NCBI RefSeq assembly: GCF_041197575.1
Contig: NZ_JBDKXB010000012.1
Coordinates: 36,965-100,964, forward strand
DNA from: Thioalkalicoccus limnaeus
GTDB lineage: Bacteria > Pseudomonadota > Gammaproteobacteria > Chromatiales > Chromatiaceae
Direction of reading: 5' to 3'
Length of the DNA stretch: 64,000 bases
Of this stretch, positions 1 to 8,402 are shown one piece after another; the first letter of the stretch is position 1, and every line of letters begins with the position of its first letter. The notes beneath the pieces were generated by a model. That model had not been told where the DNA came from. It ran no database searches and was given only the letters and a program-made list of their open reading frames with translations. The translations under genes were made by a program, and so were the position numbers.

Positions 1-434
1 GCCACCGGCAACGCGGCCGGTACCATGAAGCCCTGACTGTCATAGAAGAGCACCGCCGGAAACCGCACCCCGATGATGGCCTCGCGGTGCAGCGTCCAGG
101 TGGTATTGCGTGCGACCACATCGACCTTGCCGGCTTGCAACGCCGGAAAGCGCGCGGCGGCGCGCAGCGGTACGAAGCGAACCTTCTCCGGATCCTCCAA
201 CACCGCGGCCGCGAGCGCCCGGCAGAAATCCGCGTCCAGGCCCTGCCAGCGCCCGGCGGCGTCCGGCATGGAAAAGCCGGCAATCCCCTCGCTGACGCCG
301 CAGTGCAGCATGCCGCGGGCACGTATGCCCTTGAGCACGTCGGCGGATGCGGTCGGCACAAGCATGAGCAGACCGCAGAGCAGCAGGGTCATTCGGGCGA
401 GATCGAACCTCAGTCGACCAACAGGTTGTCGCAT
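1..434 (-). CDS. aapJ: General L-amino acid ABC transporter, periplasmic binding protein (5' part only)
   Basis: The gene runs off the left edge, so only about 144 N-terminal residues are present. A Sec signal peptide is clear (hydrophobic LLLCGLLML stretch, cleavage after PTASA near residue 31). The mature part has the hallmarks of the AapJ/BztA branch of family-3 solute-binding proteins: a Cys soon after the N terminus (LHCGVSEG), GLDADFCRALAAAVL, RFPALQAGKVDV and ARNTTWTLHRE. The family delivers a wide range of L-amino acids to a QMP-type ABC permease. The start is supported by a GGAGG sequence about 7 bases upstream. The rest of the gene and the permease/ATPase genes would lie beyond the left edge. 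Confidence 0.85.
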   Translation of the reverse strand, partial: MRQPVGRLRFDLARMTLLLCGLLMLVPTASADVLKGIRARGMLHCGVSEGIAGFSMPDAAGRWQGLDADFCRALAAAVLEDPEKVRFVPLRAAARFPALQAGKVDVVARNTTWTLHREAIIGVRFPAVLFYDSQGFMVPAALPV

Positions 435-1165
435 GGGACCTCCGAGGGGCCTTCTTGGTGCAAGGGGGGACACGCGGCATCATCCATCGAGGCCCTTCAC
501 GAGAAACGGAAATGCAATAAGCTGACCAAGGACCCGCTGGGCTTGGTGGCTCGTGCGCTCCGTCAGTGAAGGAAACGCGAGCGGGGTCGCGGTTCCGCCG
601 ACGCGGGTTTCGACACATCTCATCGCGTGGCGTCGGTCCCCGACATAAGCGAAGGGATTCAGGGGGCTGTGGTGGTTGTTTGCGTCGCAAGCGACAGTGT
701 CCCCGGCCAATCGCCCGTCGTCCGTGTGGCCACGGGGGCCGGTCTCGATCGACTGGCGCTGCGAGTCGTCCTCCGACATGTCGGAGTTCCTCCATACCCC
801 ACGCGTGCGTTGCCGTGAACCTCCGCCGGTCATGTGGCTGCGTTCACCGATCATTGGCCCGCGGGTCGTGCCAGTCGCCGGCGGTGCGGGTATGGTCGCT
901 GGGCGTCGAGGTTAGGGTGCGGCGAGATCCGGGCCGAGGACGCTCGACACGGACCGAACGATGGCGTGCCGGGGCTATTGCGAACCCGACGGAAAAGGCG
1001 CAGATTATTTGAGGTGGTGAACTCGAACCTCGTCAGGCGGCGGGTGCCTCCGATACCCTGACTTGCGATCGAGCCACCCAGCCCCAAGACAGACGGGGTC
1101 AAGGCAGGTTGCGGCCCTTTTCGTCGTCAATCCTGGCGAACGTCCAGGTTCGTGCGAGGTGCCCC
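435..1165. other. Long intergenic region, nothing recognised
   Basis: About 730 bases between the divergently oriented aapJ start and the next plus-strand gene. The open frames here are arginine-rich and of the kind that arise by chance in high-G+C DNA. No tRNA, terminator with a T-tract, repeat or recognisable protein remnant was found. It presumably holds the aapJ promoter. Confidence 0.5.
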
Positions 1166-2173
1166 GTGAAGCTCTTCCAGTCGATCTTCGGCCGTGGTGA
1201 AACGCGGGGGCATTATCCGGAATCGCTGATCGAGACGGCGATCGAGCGGGCTGTCGATGGGACCGACGCGCGCCTGCGGCACCTCCCCGGTTTTCGCCGG
1301 CGCTTGCGCCAACCGGTGATTCACGCCATCGACCATGTGGTGGCCTTGGTTGACGCGATCCCAGCCGCGATCCCGGCCGCGCGGGCCGATGTGAGTCGTG
1401 AGCCGCGGCTCGCCGCGCTCTTTGCGTCCGCTGACGCGATGCTCGAGGCCTTCGGGCAGGACCCGACACTGGCACGCTACTTGGCGAGCCCCGAGGGCCG
1501 CGGCAGCGAGGCCGTCACGACGCTGTTGCTTGCCGAGCGCATCGAGCGCAACATCCTCGGCCTCGACCTGGTCGGCGATCAGGTGCGCCGCGACGTCCCG
1601 CAAGTGGCCGTCAGCTTCACCGGGCACCGGTTGCTCGAACCTCAGGTCGACGAGGCGCAGACGCGCCGCTACCTGAAACGCCGTGCCTTCGACCATTTGC
1701 TGACCTTGGCCTTGGCGCGGATCGCCGAGGCCCGCGTCGAGAGGGCGGACCTGGCGCGGCAGCGCGACCTATTGAAGCAAAAACAGCGGACGCTGGAACG
1801 GTCGGGCTGGACCCTCGAGCCACGTCAGGATCAGGCCGCGGATCCAGTCGCCTTGATGGCCGAACTGGATCGCATCAGCGCGCAGCTCGACGCGCTGGGT
1901 GCGGATCAGGATGTCTTGCAGAACCATCTCGAGATCGTTGCTCATCTGCTCGACACGGCCGCTCGCCAGCTCTGGGCCGAGCCGCTGCGCCTGTGGCTCG
2001 ATGCGATGAATATCCAGCGCGATGACCAGAACCCGGCGGCCCGTCCGATCGATCTCGCCGAACTGCACAATGCCCGTGGTCGGCGGGCCGTGATGCTGCC
2101 GCTGATCATCCGCCCCGGCGAACTGCCGGCACGCGAGGATTTCGTCGTGGCCGCCGAGCGGTACCTGCGATGA
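1166..2173 (+). CDS. Conserved-looking hypothetical protein with coiled-coil segments
   Basis: Not recognised. The GTG start follows a GAGGT sequence by 6 bases and begins VKLFQSIFGRGE; an upstream start in the same frame exists but adds an unlikely arginine/serine-rich leader. The product would be about 335 residues, soluble, with no signal peptide or membrane segment. It is rich in Leu, Ala, Arg and Asp, with heptad-like charged stretches (around RADLARQRDLLKQKQ and LMAELDRISAQLDAL) suggesting helical coiled coils. The stop overlaps the ATG of the next gene by 4 bases, so the two are probably translated together. Normal codon use supports a real gene. Confidence 0.65.
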   Translation: MKLFQSIFGRGETRGHYPESLIETAIERAVDGTDARLRHLPGFRRRLRQPVIHAIDHVVALVDAIPAAIPAARADVSREPRLAALFASADAMLEAFGQDPTLARYLASPEGRGSEAVTTLLLAERIERNILGLDLVGDQVRRDVPQVAVSFTGHRLLEPQVDEAQTRRYLKRRAFDHLLTLALARIAEARVERADLARQRDLLKQKQRTLERSGWTLEPRQDQAADPVALMAELDRISAQLDALGADQDVLQNHLEIVAHLLDTAARQLWAEPLRLWLDAMNIQRDDQNPAARPIDLAELHNARGRRAVMLPLIIRPGELPAREDFVVAAERYLR

Positions 2174-2880
2174 GTCTGGATGGTCAGGGCTCGGCCGGTC
2201 TGCTGTCGCTCAGCACCCGCGAGCGGTGGCGCGCGCCGCGCGCCGCCGCGATCGCCGGGATCCTCTTCTCGGTCCTGTTGGTCACGAGCCTGGTGCTGCT
2301 GCGCCATGCGGTCCCGGCCGATCCGTTGGAGGCCGGGGCTTGGCTCGAGACGCGCGCGGATCTGGTGAAGCTGGCGCTGAACCTGGTGCCATTCTCCGGC
2401 ATCGCCTTCCTCTGGTTCGTCGGCGTGCTGCGCGACCGGCTCGGGGAGCGGGAGGACCGCTTGCTGGCGACGGTTTTTCTCGGCAGCGCGGTGCTGTTCC
2501 TTGCTATGCTTTTCCTGTCGGCGGCGGTCGCCGGAGGACTGATCATCGCCCATGCGGCGGAGCCGGAACGGCTCCTCGGATCCGAGTCCTTCACGGTCGC
2601 CCGCGCCATGACCTACGAGATCATGAACGTCTACGCGATCAAGATGGCCGGCGTCTTCATGATCGTGACCAGCACCGTGGTCCTGCGGACCGGGTTCATC
2701 GCCCGCTGGCTGGCGTTCGCCGGTTACGGTCTGGCCGCGTTGCTGCTGTTCAGCGGACGGCACCTCGAGGGGATCCTATTGGTCTTCCCCCTCTGGGTCT
2801 TCTCGGTCAGCGTCCACATCCTGATCGACAATCTGCGTGGTGTTGCGACAGACGACCATTCGACCAGGTCGATACCCTGA
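2170..2880 (+). CDS. Hypothetical integral membrane protein, about six TM helices
   Basis: Not assigned to a family. The 236-residue product has a short cytoplasmic N terminus and about six hydrophobic segments, for example AIAGILFSVLLVTSLVLL near residue 30, VPFSGIAFLWFVGVL near 80, FLAMLFLSAAVAGGLII near 115, and two more pairs towards the C terminus. It starts with ATG overlapping the upstream stop (ATGA), the usual sign of translational coupling to the coiled-coil gene. It ends about 107 bases before the sigma-54 activator gene, so a shared transcript is possible but not shown. Confidence 0.7.
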   Translation: MSLDGQGSAGLLSLSTRERWRAPRAAAIAGILFSVLLVTSLVLLRHAVPADPLEAGAWLETRADLVKLALNLVPFSGIAFLWFVGVLRDRLGEREDRLLATVFLGSAVLFLAMLFLSAAVAGGLIIAHAAEPERLLGSESFTVARAMTYEIMNVYAIKMAGVFMIVTSTVVLRTGFIARWLAFAGYGLAALLLFSGRHLEGILLVFPLWVFSVSVHILIDNLRGVATDDHSTRSIP

Positions 2881-2987
2881 TCCCGGTAACAGACGCCGCA
2901 GCCTCCCATCGCCCACCCGACCAGCGGGGGACCGAGCGGGAGCAGGGTCCGAACCTCCGGGTCGGTTCCTCCGCAACGGACTCCCGA

Positions 2988-4628
2988 ATGCCCATGGAGA
3001 GCATCGCGATGGCCCGAGCCTGGTGCGAGGCTAAAACAGTATCCTCCGGCCAGGATGAGTTGGCCGCCGCGTTTGCCGAACGACTGGCCTTCGAGCAACT
3101 GCTCGGCAACCTGTCAGCGCTGTTCGCCGATCTGCCCGCTGAGCGCGTCGTCGACGAGATCGGACGTGCGCTGGCGCAACTGATCGAGCATCTTGGCTTC
3201 CACCGGGCCTCGTTTGCCGAGATCCGCGGCCAGGGCGAGCCCATCGAGGTCATCTGCTCCGCGGTGCGTGCCGGGTGTCAAGCCATGCCGACCGGGCCGG
3301 CCCCGGATCTCCCCTGGTACCTTGGCGAGCTGGCCGCGGGCCGCCTCGTCGTGCTGCCACGGATCCCGGAAGACTTGCCGCCGCAGGCCAGGGTCGAGGC
3401 CGAATACTGCCAGCGGGTGGGGTTGCGCTCGAATCTCGGCATCCCGCTGCGCGTTGGCGGCCGGGTTGCCGCTGCGATCACCTTTGCCGCGTTCCATCAC
3501 ACGCGACCCTTGCCGGGCGAGCTGGTCACGCGCCTCAAGATCGTCGGTGAGGTCTTTGCCCAGACCCTCGTGCGCAGCCGTCGCGATCGGGAGCTGACCG
3601 CCGCGCTAACCGAGATCCGGCAGTTGAAGGAGCGGCTCGAGGCCGAGAACGCCTATTTGCGCCATTCCTGCCACAAGCGGTCGGCTCCGGCGCTGACGAG
3701 CCGTTCGCCGCGCTTCAACCAGATCCTGGGCGAGATCGCCCAGGTCGCGCCGACCCGTTCGACGGTGCTGCTGCTCGGCGAGACCGGCACCGGCAAGGAG
3801 GTACTGGCCGACGCGATCCACGACCTCAGCGACTGCCGCCATCGGGCCATGATCAAGGTCAATTGCGCTGCTCTGCCCGCGTCGCTGATCGAGGCCGAGT
3901 TGTTCGGGCGGGAGAAGGGCGCCTACACCGGCGCGCTGGCACGCCAGATGGGCCGGTTCGAGCTCGCGGATGGCTCGACGCTGTTTCTCGACGAGATCGG
4001 GGAATTGCCGCTGGATCTGCAGACGAAGCTCCTGCGCGTGCTGCAGGACGGGTCGTTCGAGCGGGTGGGTGGCACGCACACGATTCGCGTCAAGGTGCGG
4101 CTGATCTCGGCGACCAATCGCGATCTGGAGCGCGCCGTCGAGGCGGGTAGTTTCCGCAAAGACCTCTACTATCGGTTGAATGTCTTCCCGGTGGCCGTAC
4201 CGGCGTTGCGCGAGCGGTCCGAGGACATTCCGCTGCTGGCCTGGGAATTCGTCAAAGAGCTCAGCGAGGCGATGGGCAAGCCGATCGAGCGCATCGCTGA
4301 GGATTCGATGGCCGCGCTGCTGGCCTATTCGTGGCCGGGGAACGTGCGCGAGCTGCGAAATGTGATCGAACGGGCGATGATCCTCGCGCGCGGTCCGATC
4401 CTGAAGGTCTCGCTCGCGGTGGCGTCCGCCGCCGTCAAGGTGCCCGCCGACGGTCTCGAGGCGACCGAGCGTGCTCACATCCTTCGAGTCCTGGAGCAGA
4501 CGCACTGGCGGATCCGTGGTGCCGGCGGGGCGGCCGAGCGCCTGGCGATCAAGCCAACGACGCTGGAGTCGCGCATGAAACGCTTGGGCATCAAGCGCGC
4601 CCATTCGGAGCCAAGCTCTTCGGGTTAG
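2988..4628 (+). CDS. Sigma-54-dependent transcriptional activator (GAF, AAA+, Fis-type HTH)
   Basis: An enhancer-binding protein of about 546 residues in the FhlA/NorR-like layout. Residues about 28-185 look like a GAF sensor domain and contain several Cys. A linker follows, then an AAA+ domain with Walker A (GETGTGKE, near 264), the sigma-54 contact loop GAYTGA (near 311), Walker B (TLFLDEIGE) and the arginine-finger region. The C-terminal 40 residues form a Fis-like helix-turn-helix (AAERLAIKPTTLESRMKRLGI). The open frame continues far upstream, but that part lies over the membrane-protein gene in another frame. ATG at 2988, 2994 or 3009 are the plausible starts. There is no receiver domain, so the signal is probably a small molecule or redox state sensed by GAF. 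Target: possibly the operon immediately downstream. Confidence 0.88.
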   Translation: MPMESIAMARAWCEAKTVSSGQDELAAAFAERLAFEQLLGNLSALFADLPAERVVDEIGRALAQLIEHLGFHRASFAEIRGQGEPIEVICSAVRAGCQAMPTGPAPDLPWYLGELAAGRLVVLPRIPEDLPPQARVEAEYCQRVGLRSNLGIPLRVGGRVAAAITFAAFHHTRPLPGELVTRLKIVGEVFAQTLVRSRRDRELTAALTEIRQLKERLEAENAYLRHSCHKRSAPALTSRSPRFNQILGEIAQVAPTRSTVLLLGETGTGKEVLADAIHDLSDCRHRAMIKVNCAALPASLIEAELFGREKGAYTGALARQMGRFELADGSTLFLDEIGELPLDLQTKLLRVLQDGSFERVGGTHTIRVKVRLISATNRDLERAVEAGSFRKDLYYRLNVFPVAVPALRERSEDIPLLAWEFVKELSEAMGKPIERIAEDSMAALLAYSWPGNVRELRNVIERAMILARGPILKVSLAVASAAVKVPADGLEATERAHILRVLEQTHWRIRGAGGAAERLAIKPTTLESRMKRLGIKRAHSEPSSSG

Positions 4629-5240
4629 CGCAGCCTAACCGACATCGGGGCTCGGAGTCGCCTCCGAGGCGTCGTAGAAACTCTAAAGCTTCGGAGCACG
4701 CCCGCCGGTTCGGCCAGACGCGGCCCCTCGGCAAGGCCGTCGGCGAAGGAGGCCGCGACACATCCTCTCCATGGGGTTTCGGGCGACGCTAGTCATCGAC
4801 GGCGCCGTGCGGCAGACTTCCTGCTCAAGACCTTACGCGCCGAGCATGACAGGGCCTCCCGGTCCCGCGCAGGCGCCTCGAAGACCGTACGGCAACCGTA
4901 ATGCGCCGAGCGGCTCGACCTTTTCACCCGTGGCGGGCTTCTTGCCTCCAGGATTGGCATTGCGATCGCCACGCGTGCACCGATGCGCCACCTCTCGCCG
5001 CGCACCGACCTGGCTGGCCGTCACGCCCAAGCCCGCGGATGCGCGGCACCGGGACCATCCGCCGGCCGATTCAGCCTCGACCATCGGCCTAAAGACTCGT
5101 TGCATCTCGACGCAAGCCAGCCAGACAGGAAATGCCGCGAAACCGCATTGGAATAATCAATCGCCAGCTACAACGCCTTGTGCTTCATGGTCAGTGGCCG
5201 TCTAGAACTCGAAACTGAATCGTTACCGAGGAGAAACCCG
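4629..5240. other. Long leader region between activator gene and phosphoketolase
   Basis: About 610 bases without a convincing gene. It begins with a 6-bp inverted repeat (GGTTAG/CTAACC) around the activator's stop codon, and contains the candidate sigma-54 promoter listed separately. Open frames within it have no family resemblance. The length would suit an enhancer, bending region and promoter. Confidence 0.5.
4931..4946 (+). promoter_or_regulatory. Candidate sigma-54 (-24/-12) promoter for the xfp operon
   Basis: The sequence TGGCGGGCTTCTTGCC keeps TGGC at -24 and TTGC at -12 with the GG-to-GC spacing of the consensus. It sits downstream of a gene for a sigma-54 activator and upstream of phosphoketolase. 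Transcription would start near 4957, giving an untranslated leader of about 285 bases, which is long. The match is to the consensus only. Confidence 0.45.
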
Positions 5241-7616
5241 ATGGATGCAGTCCACTCGTCGCCCCTGTCGTCGGAACAGCTCGCGAAGATCGACGCCTAC
5301 TGGCGTGCCTGCTGCTATCTCGCCGTCGGCATGATCTATCTGCGCGACAACCCGCTGCTCGAGGAGCCCCTGCGCGAGGAGCACTTGAAGCATCGCCTGC
5401 TTGGACACTGGGGGGCGAGCCCGGGGCTCTCCTTCATGTACGTGCATCTGAACCGGATCATCACCGCACATCAGCAGGAGGCGATCTTCCTGGCTGGGCC
5501 AGGGCATGGCGCACCGGGCGTGCTGGCGCCCGTCTATCTGGAGGGGACCTACTCCGAGGTTTACCCGGACAAGGGCGAAGACGAGGAAGGGCTGCGCCGC
5601 TTCTTCAAGCAGTTCTCCTTCCCCGGCGGGATCGGCTCGCACTGCACCCCGGAGACCCCAGGCTCCATCCACGAGGGCGGCGAGTTGGGCTACTCGATCT
5701 CGCATGCCTTCGGGGCGGCCTTCGATAACCCGGACCTGCTGGTCGCGGTGGCGGTCGGCGACGGCGAGGCCGAGACCGGCCCGCTGGCGACCTCCTGGCA
5801 CTCGAACAAATTCTTGAATCCGATCCGCGACGGCGCGGTGCTGCCGATCCTGCATTTGAACGGCTACAAGATCAACAACCCCACGCTCCTCTCGCGCATC
5901 CCCAACGAGGAGCTGGCGAGCCTGTTCCGTGGCTATGGCTGGACCCCGCACTTAGTCGAGGGCGACGACCCCGAAACCATGCACCAGGCCATGGCCGCGA
6001 CGCTCGACGCCTGCCTTGCCGAGATCCGCGCCTTCCAGCAAGCGGCCCGCGCCAGCGGCCAGGCGACCCGCTGCCATTGGCCGATGATCGTGCTGCGCAC
6101 GCCCAAGGGCTGGACCGGCCCGGCCGAGGTCGACGGCCACAAGGTCGAGGGCTTCTGGCGCGCCCATCAGGTGCCTCTGTCCGGGATGCACAATAACCCG
6201 GCGCACTTGAAACAGCTCGAGGACTGGATGCGCAGCTACCGACCCGAGGAGCTGTTCGATGCGACCGGCCGGCTGATTCCCGAGCTCAAGGCCCTGGCCC
6301 CCCAGGGGCCGCTGCGGATGAGCGCAAGCCCCCACGCCAACGGCGGGCTCTTGCGTCGCGACCTGCGGATGCCCGACTTCCGCGACTATGCCCTGGCCGT
6401 CCCCGAGCCCGGCAAGCTCCGTGCGTTCAACACCAAGCCGACCGGCGCGCTGCTGCGCGACGTCATGGCCAAGAACATGGACAACTTCCGCGTCTTTGGC
6501 CCGGATGAGAACAGCTCCAACAAGCTGGATTCCGTCTATGAGGTCAGCAAGAAGCTCTGGCTCTGCGACTACCTGCCCGAGGATGCCGACGGCGGCGAGC
6601 TCTCACCGGACGGCCGGGTGCTGGAGATGCTCTCGGAGCACACGCTGGAAGGCTGGTACGAGGGCTATGTGCTGACCGGCCGGCACGGGTTCTTCGCGAC
6701 CTACGAGGCCTTCGTCCACGTCATCGACTCGATGTACAACCAGCACGCCAAGTGGCTCGCCATCTGCGAGGAGATCCCCTGGCGGGCGCGGATCTCCTCG
6801 CTCAACCTCTTGATCACCTCAACGGTCTGGCGCCAGGACCACAACGGCTTCACGCACCAGGACCCGGGCTTCCTCGACGTGGTCGTCAACAAGAACCCGG
6901 AGGTCACGCGCATCTACCTGCCGCCGGACGTCAACTGCCTCCTCTCGACCGTGAGCCACTGCCTGCAGAGCCGCGACGACATCAACGTGATCGTCTGCGA
7001 CAAGCAGAGCCACCTCCAGTATCTCGACATGGACGCGGCGATCAAGCACTGCACCAAGGGCATCGGCATCTGGGACTGGGCGAGCAACGACCAGGGGGCG
7101 GAGCCCGATGCCGTGCTGGCCGGCTGCGGCGACATCCCGACCAAGGAGGCCCTGGCCGCCACCGCGCTGCTGCGCGAGCACTTCCCGGACATCAAAATCC
7201 GCTTCATCAATGTCGTCGACCTCTTCAAGCTCCAGCCGGCCGGCGAGCACCCGCACGGCCTCTCCGACCAGGACTTCGACAGCCTCTTCACGAAGGACAG
7301 GCCCATCATCTTCAACTTCCACGGCTATCCCTGGCTGATCCATCGGCTCGCCTACCGCCGCACCAACCACAACAACCTGCATGTGCGCGGCTACAAGGAA
7401 AAGGGCAACATCAACACGCCGCTTGAGCTCGCGATCAGCAACGAGATCGACCGCTTCAGCCTCGCGATCGACGTCATCAACCGGGTACCGCGGCTCCAGG
7501 TGGCCGGCGCGCACGTCAAGGAGCGGCTACGCGACATGCAGATCGAGTGCCGCCAGTACGCCTACGAGCACGGCATCGACAAGCCCGACGTCGACGACTG
7601 GACCTGGCCCCTGTGA
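5241..7616 (+). CDS. xfp: Xylulose-5-phosphate/fructose-6-phosphate phosphoketolase
   Basis: Thiamine-diphosphate enzyme that cleaves xylulose 5-phosphate (and often fructose 6-phosphate) with phosphate to acetyl phosphate plus glyceraldehyde 3-phosphate or erythrose 4-phosphate. The 791-residue length is normal. Visible motifs are GPGHGAPG near residue 88, the ThDP/Mg motif GDGEAETGP near 173, SWHSNKF, and ENSSNKL in the middle. The ATG is preceded by GAGGAGA about 7 bases upstream; the frame is open further 5' but those residues look untranslated. The LOG gene begins 24 bases after the stop and glycogen phosphorylase follows, suggesting that glycogen-derived sugar phosphates are sent to acetyl phosphate. 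Control by sigma-54 is suggested by the preceding promoter and activator. Confidence 0.96.
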   Translation: MDAVHSSPLSSEQLAKIDAYWRACCYLAVGMIYLRDNPLLEEPLREEHLKHRLLGHWGASPGLSFMYVHLNRIITAHQQEAIFLAGPGHGAPGVLAPVYLEGTYSEVYPDKGEDEEGLRRFFKQFSFPGGIGSHCTPETPGSIHEGGELGYSISHAFGAAFDNPDLLVAVAVGDGEAETGPLATSWHSNKFLNPIRDGAVLPILHLNGYKINNPTLLSRIPNEELASLFRGYGWTPHLVEGDDPETMHQAMAATLDACLAEIRAFQQAARASGQATRCHWPMIVLRTPKGWTGPAEVDGHKVEGFWRAHQVPLSGMHNNPAHLKQLEDWMRSYRPEELFDATGRLIPELKALAPQGPLRMSASPHANGGLLRRDLRMPDFRDYALAVPEPGKLRAFNTKPTGALLRDVMAKNMDNFRVFGPDENSSNKLDSVYEVSKKLWLCDYLPEDADGGELSPDGRVLEMLSEHTLEGWYEGYVLTGRHGFFATYEAFVHVIDSMYNQHAKWLAICEEIPWRARISSLNLLITSTVWRQDHNGFTHQDPGFLDVVVNKNPEVTRIYLPPDVNCLLSTVSHCLQSRDDINVIVCDKQSHLQYLDMDAAIKHCTKGIGIWDWASNDQGAEPDAVLAGCGDIPTKEALAATALLREHFPDIKIRFINVVDLFKLQPAGEHPHGLSDQDFDSLFTKDRPIIFNFHGYPWLIHRLAYRRTNHNNLHVRGYKEKGNINTPLELAISNEIDRFSLAIDVINRVPRLQVAGAHVKERLRDMQIECRQYAYEHGIDKPDVDDWTWPL

Positions 7617-7640
7617 GCCACATCAACCCGAGGGCACCCA

Positions 7641-8402
7641 ATGTCGGAGCCACGCGATCCACGAACCGTCAGCCTGGCCGATGAGGAGGGCGTCAAGCGG
7701 ATACTGATCGACACCCTCTTCGGCCTCTGGAGCCTGGTCAACAACCTGACCCGACTGCGCCCGTCGAAGCGCGAGCGCTACCGGGTCACCATCTTCGGCT
7801 CGGCGCGCACCCAGCCGGGTCATTGGGTCTACGACGAGGTGAAGCGCTTGGCGGCCGAGTTGGCCGCCCTGGATTGCGATATCGTGACCGGCGGCGGCCC
7901 CGGCCTGATGCAGGCGGCCAACGAGGGCGCCCGGTCGAGCGCCGCCGGCGAACGGGCCCAGAGCGTCGGCATCCGGGTCGATCTGCCGTTCGAGCAGGAG
8001 GTGAACCCCTTCGTGCAGGAGGCTTACGAGCATCAGACCTTCTTCACGCGGCTGCACCATTTCGTGTTGCTGTCCGATGCCTATATCGTGGTGCCCGGTG
8101 GGATCGGCACCGTGCTCGAAACCATGCTGGTCTGGCAACTCCTGCAGGTGCGGCATCTGCGGGACACGCCGCTGATCCTGACCGGCAAGATGTGGAGCGA
8201 GCTGGTCGACTGGGCCGCGCGCTACATGCTGCGCCCAGGCTTCGAACTGGCCAACCCGGAGGATATGGCGATCCCCCGGTGCGTGACGGGTGCGGACGAG
8301 GCGATCGCGATCGTGCGCGAACATCATGCCCGGTGGCTTCAGAGCCAAACCCAGCAGCGAATCGGTGATTCCCCATCGTGCCAAGAGGACCGGCCATCAT
8401 GA
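7641..8402 (+). CDS. LOG-family protein (nucleoside monophosphate phosphoribohydrolase-like)
   Basis: A 253-residue Rossmann-fold protein of the LOG/lysine-decarboxylase-like family. The diagnostic motif PGGIGTVLE is present near residue 152, and the nucleotide-site motif GGGPGLMQAANEGA near 75. Characterised LOG enzymes release ribose 5-phosphate and a free base from nucleoside 5'-monophosphates. The N-terminal 45 residues extend beyond the core fold. It has a GAGGG sequence before the ATG and its stop overlaps the start of glgP (ATGA). Its conserved-looking position between phosphoketolase and glycogen phosphorylase suggests a role in carbon or nucleotide recycling, for example supplying pentose phosphate, but that is inference. 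Confidence 0.85.
   Translation: MSEPRDPRTVSLADEEGVKRILIDTLFGLWSLVNNLTRLRPSKRERYRVTIFGSARTQPGHWVYDEVKRLAAELAALDCDIVTGGGPGLMQAANEGARSSAAGERAQSVGIRVDLPFEQEVNPFVQEAYEHQTFFTRLHHFVLLSDAYIVVPGGIGTVLETMLVWQLLQVRHLRDTPLILTGKMWSELVDWAARYMLRPGFELANPEDMAIPRCVTGADEAIAIVREHHARWLQSQTQQRIGDSPSCQEDRPS

Noticed and set aside
4955..4972. Second sigma-54-like sequence (TGGCATTGCGATCGCC) upstream of xfp
   Set aside because: The -12 half reads TCGC rather than TTGC. The match at 4931-4946 is better.
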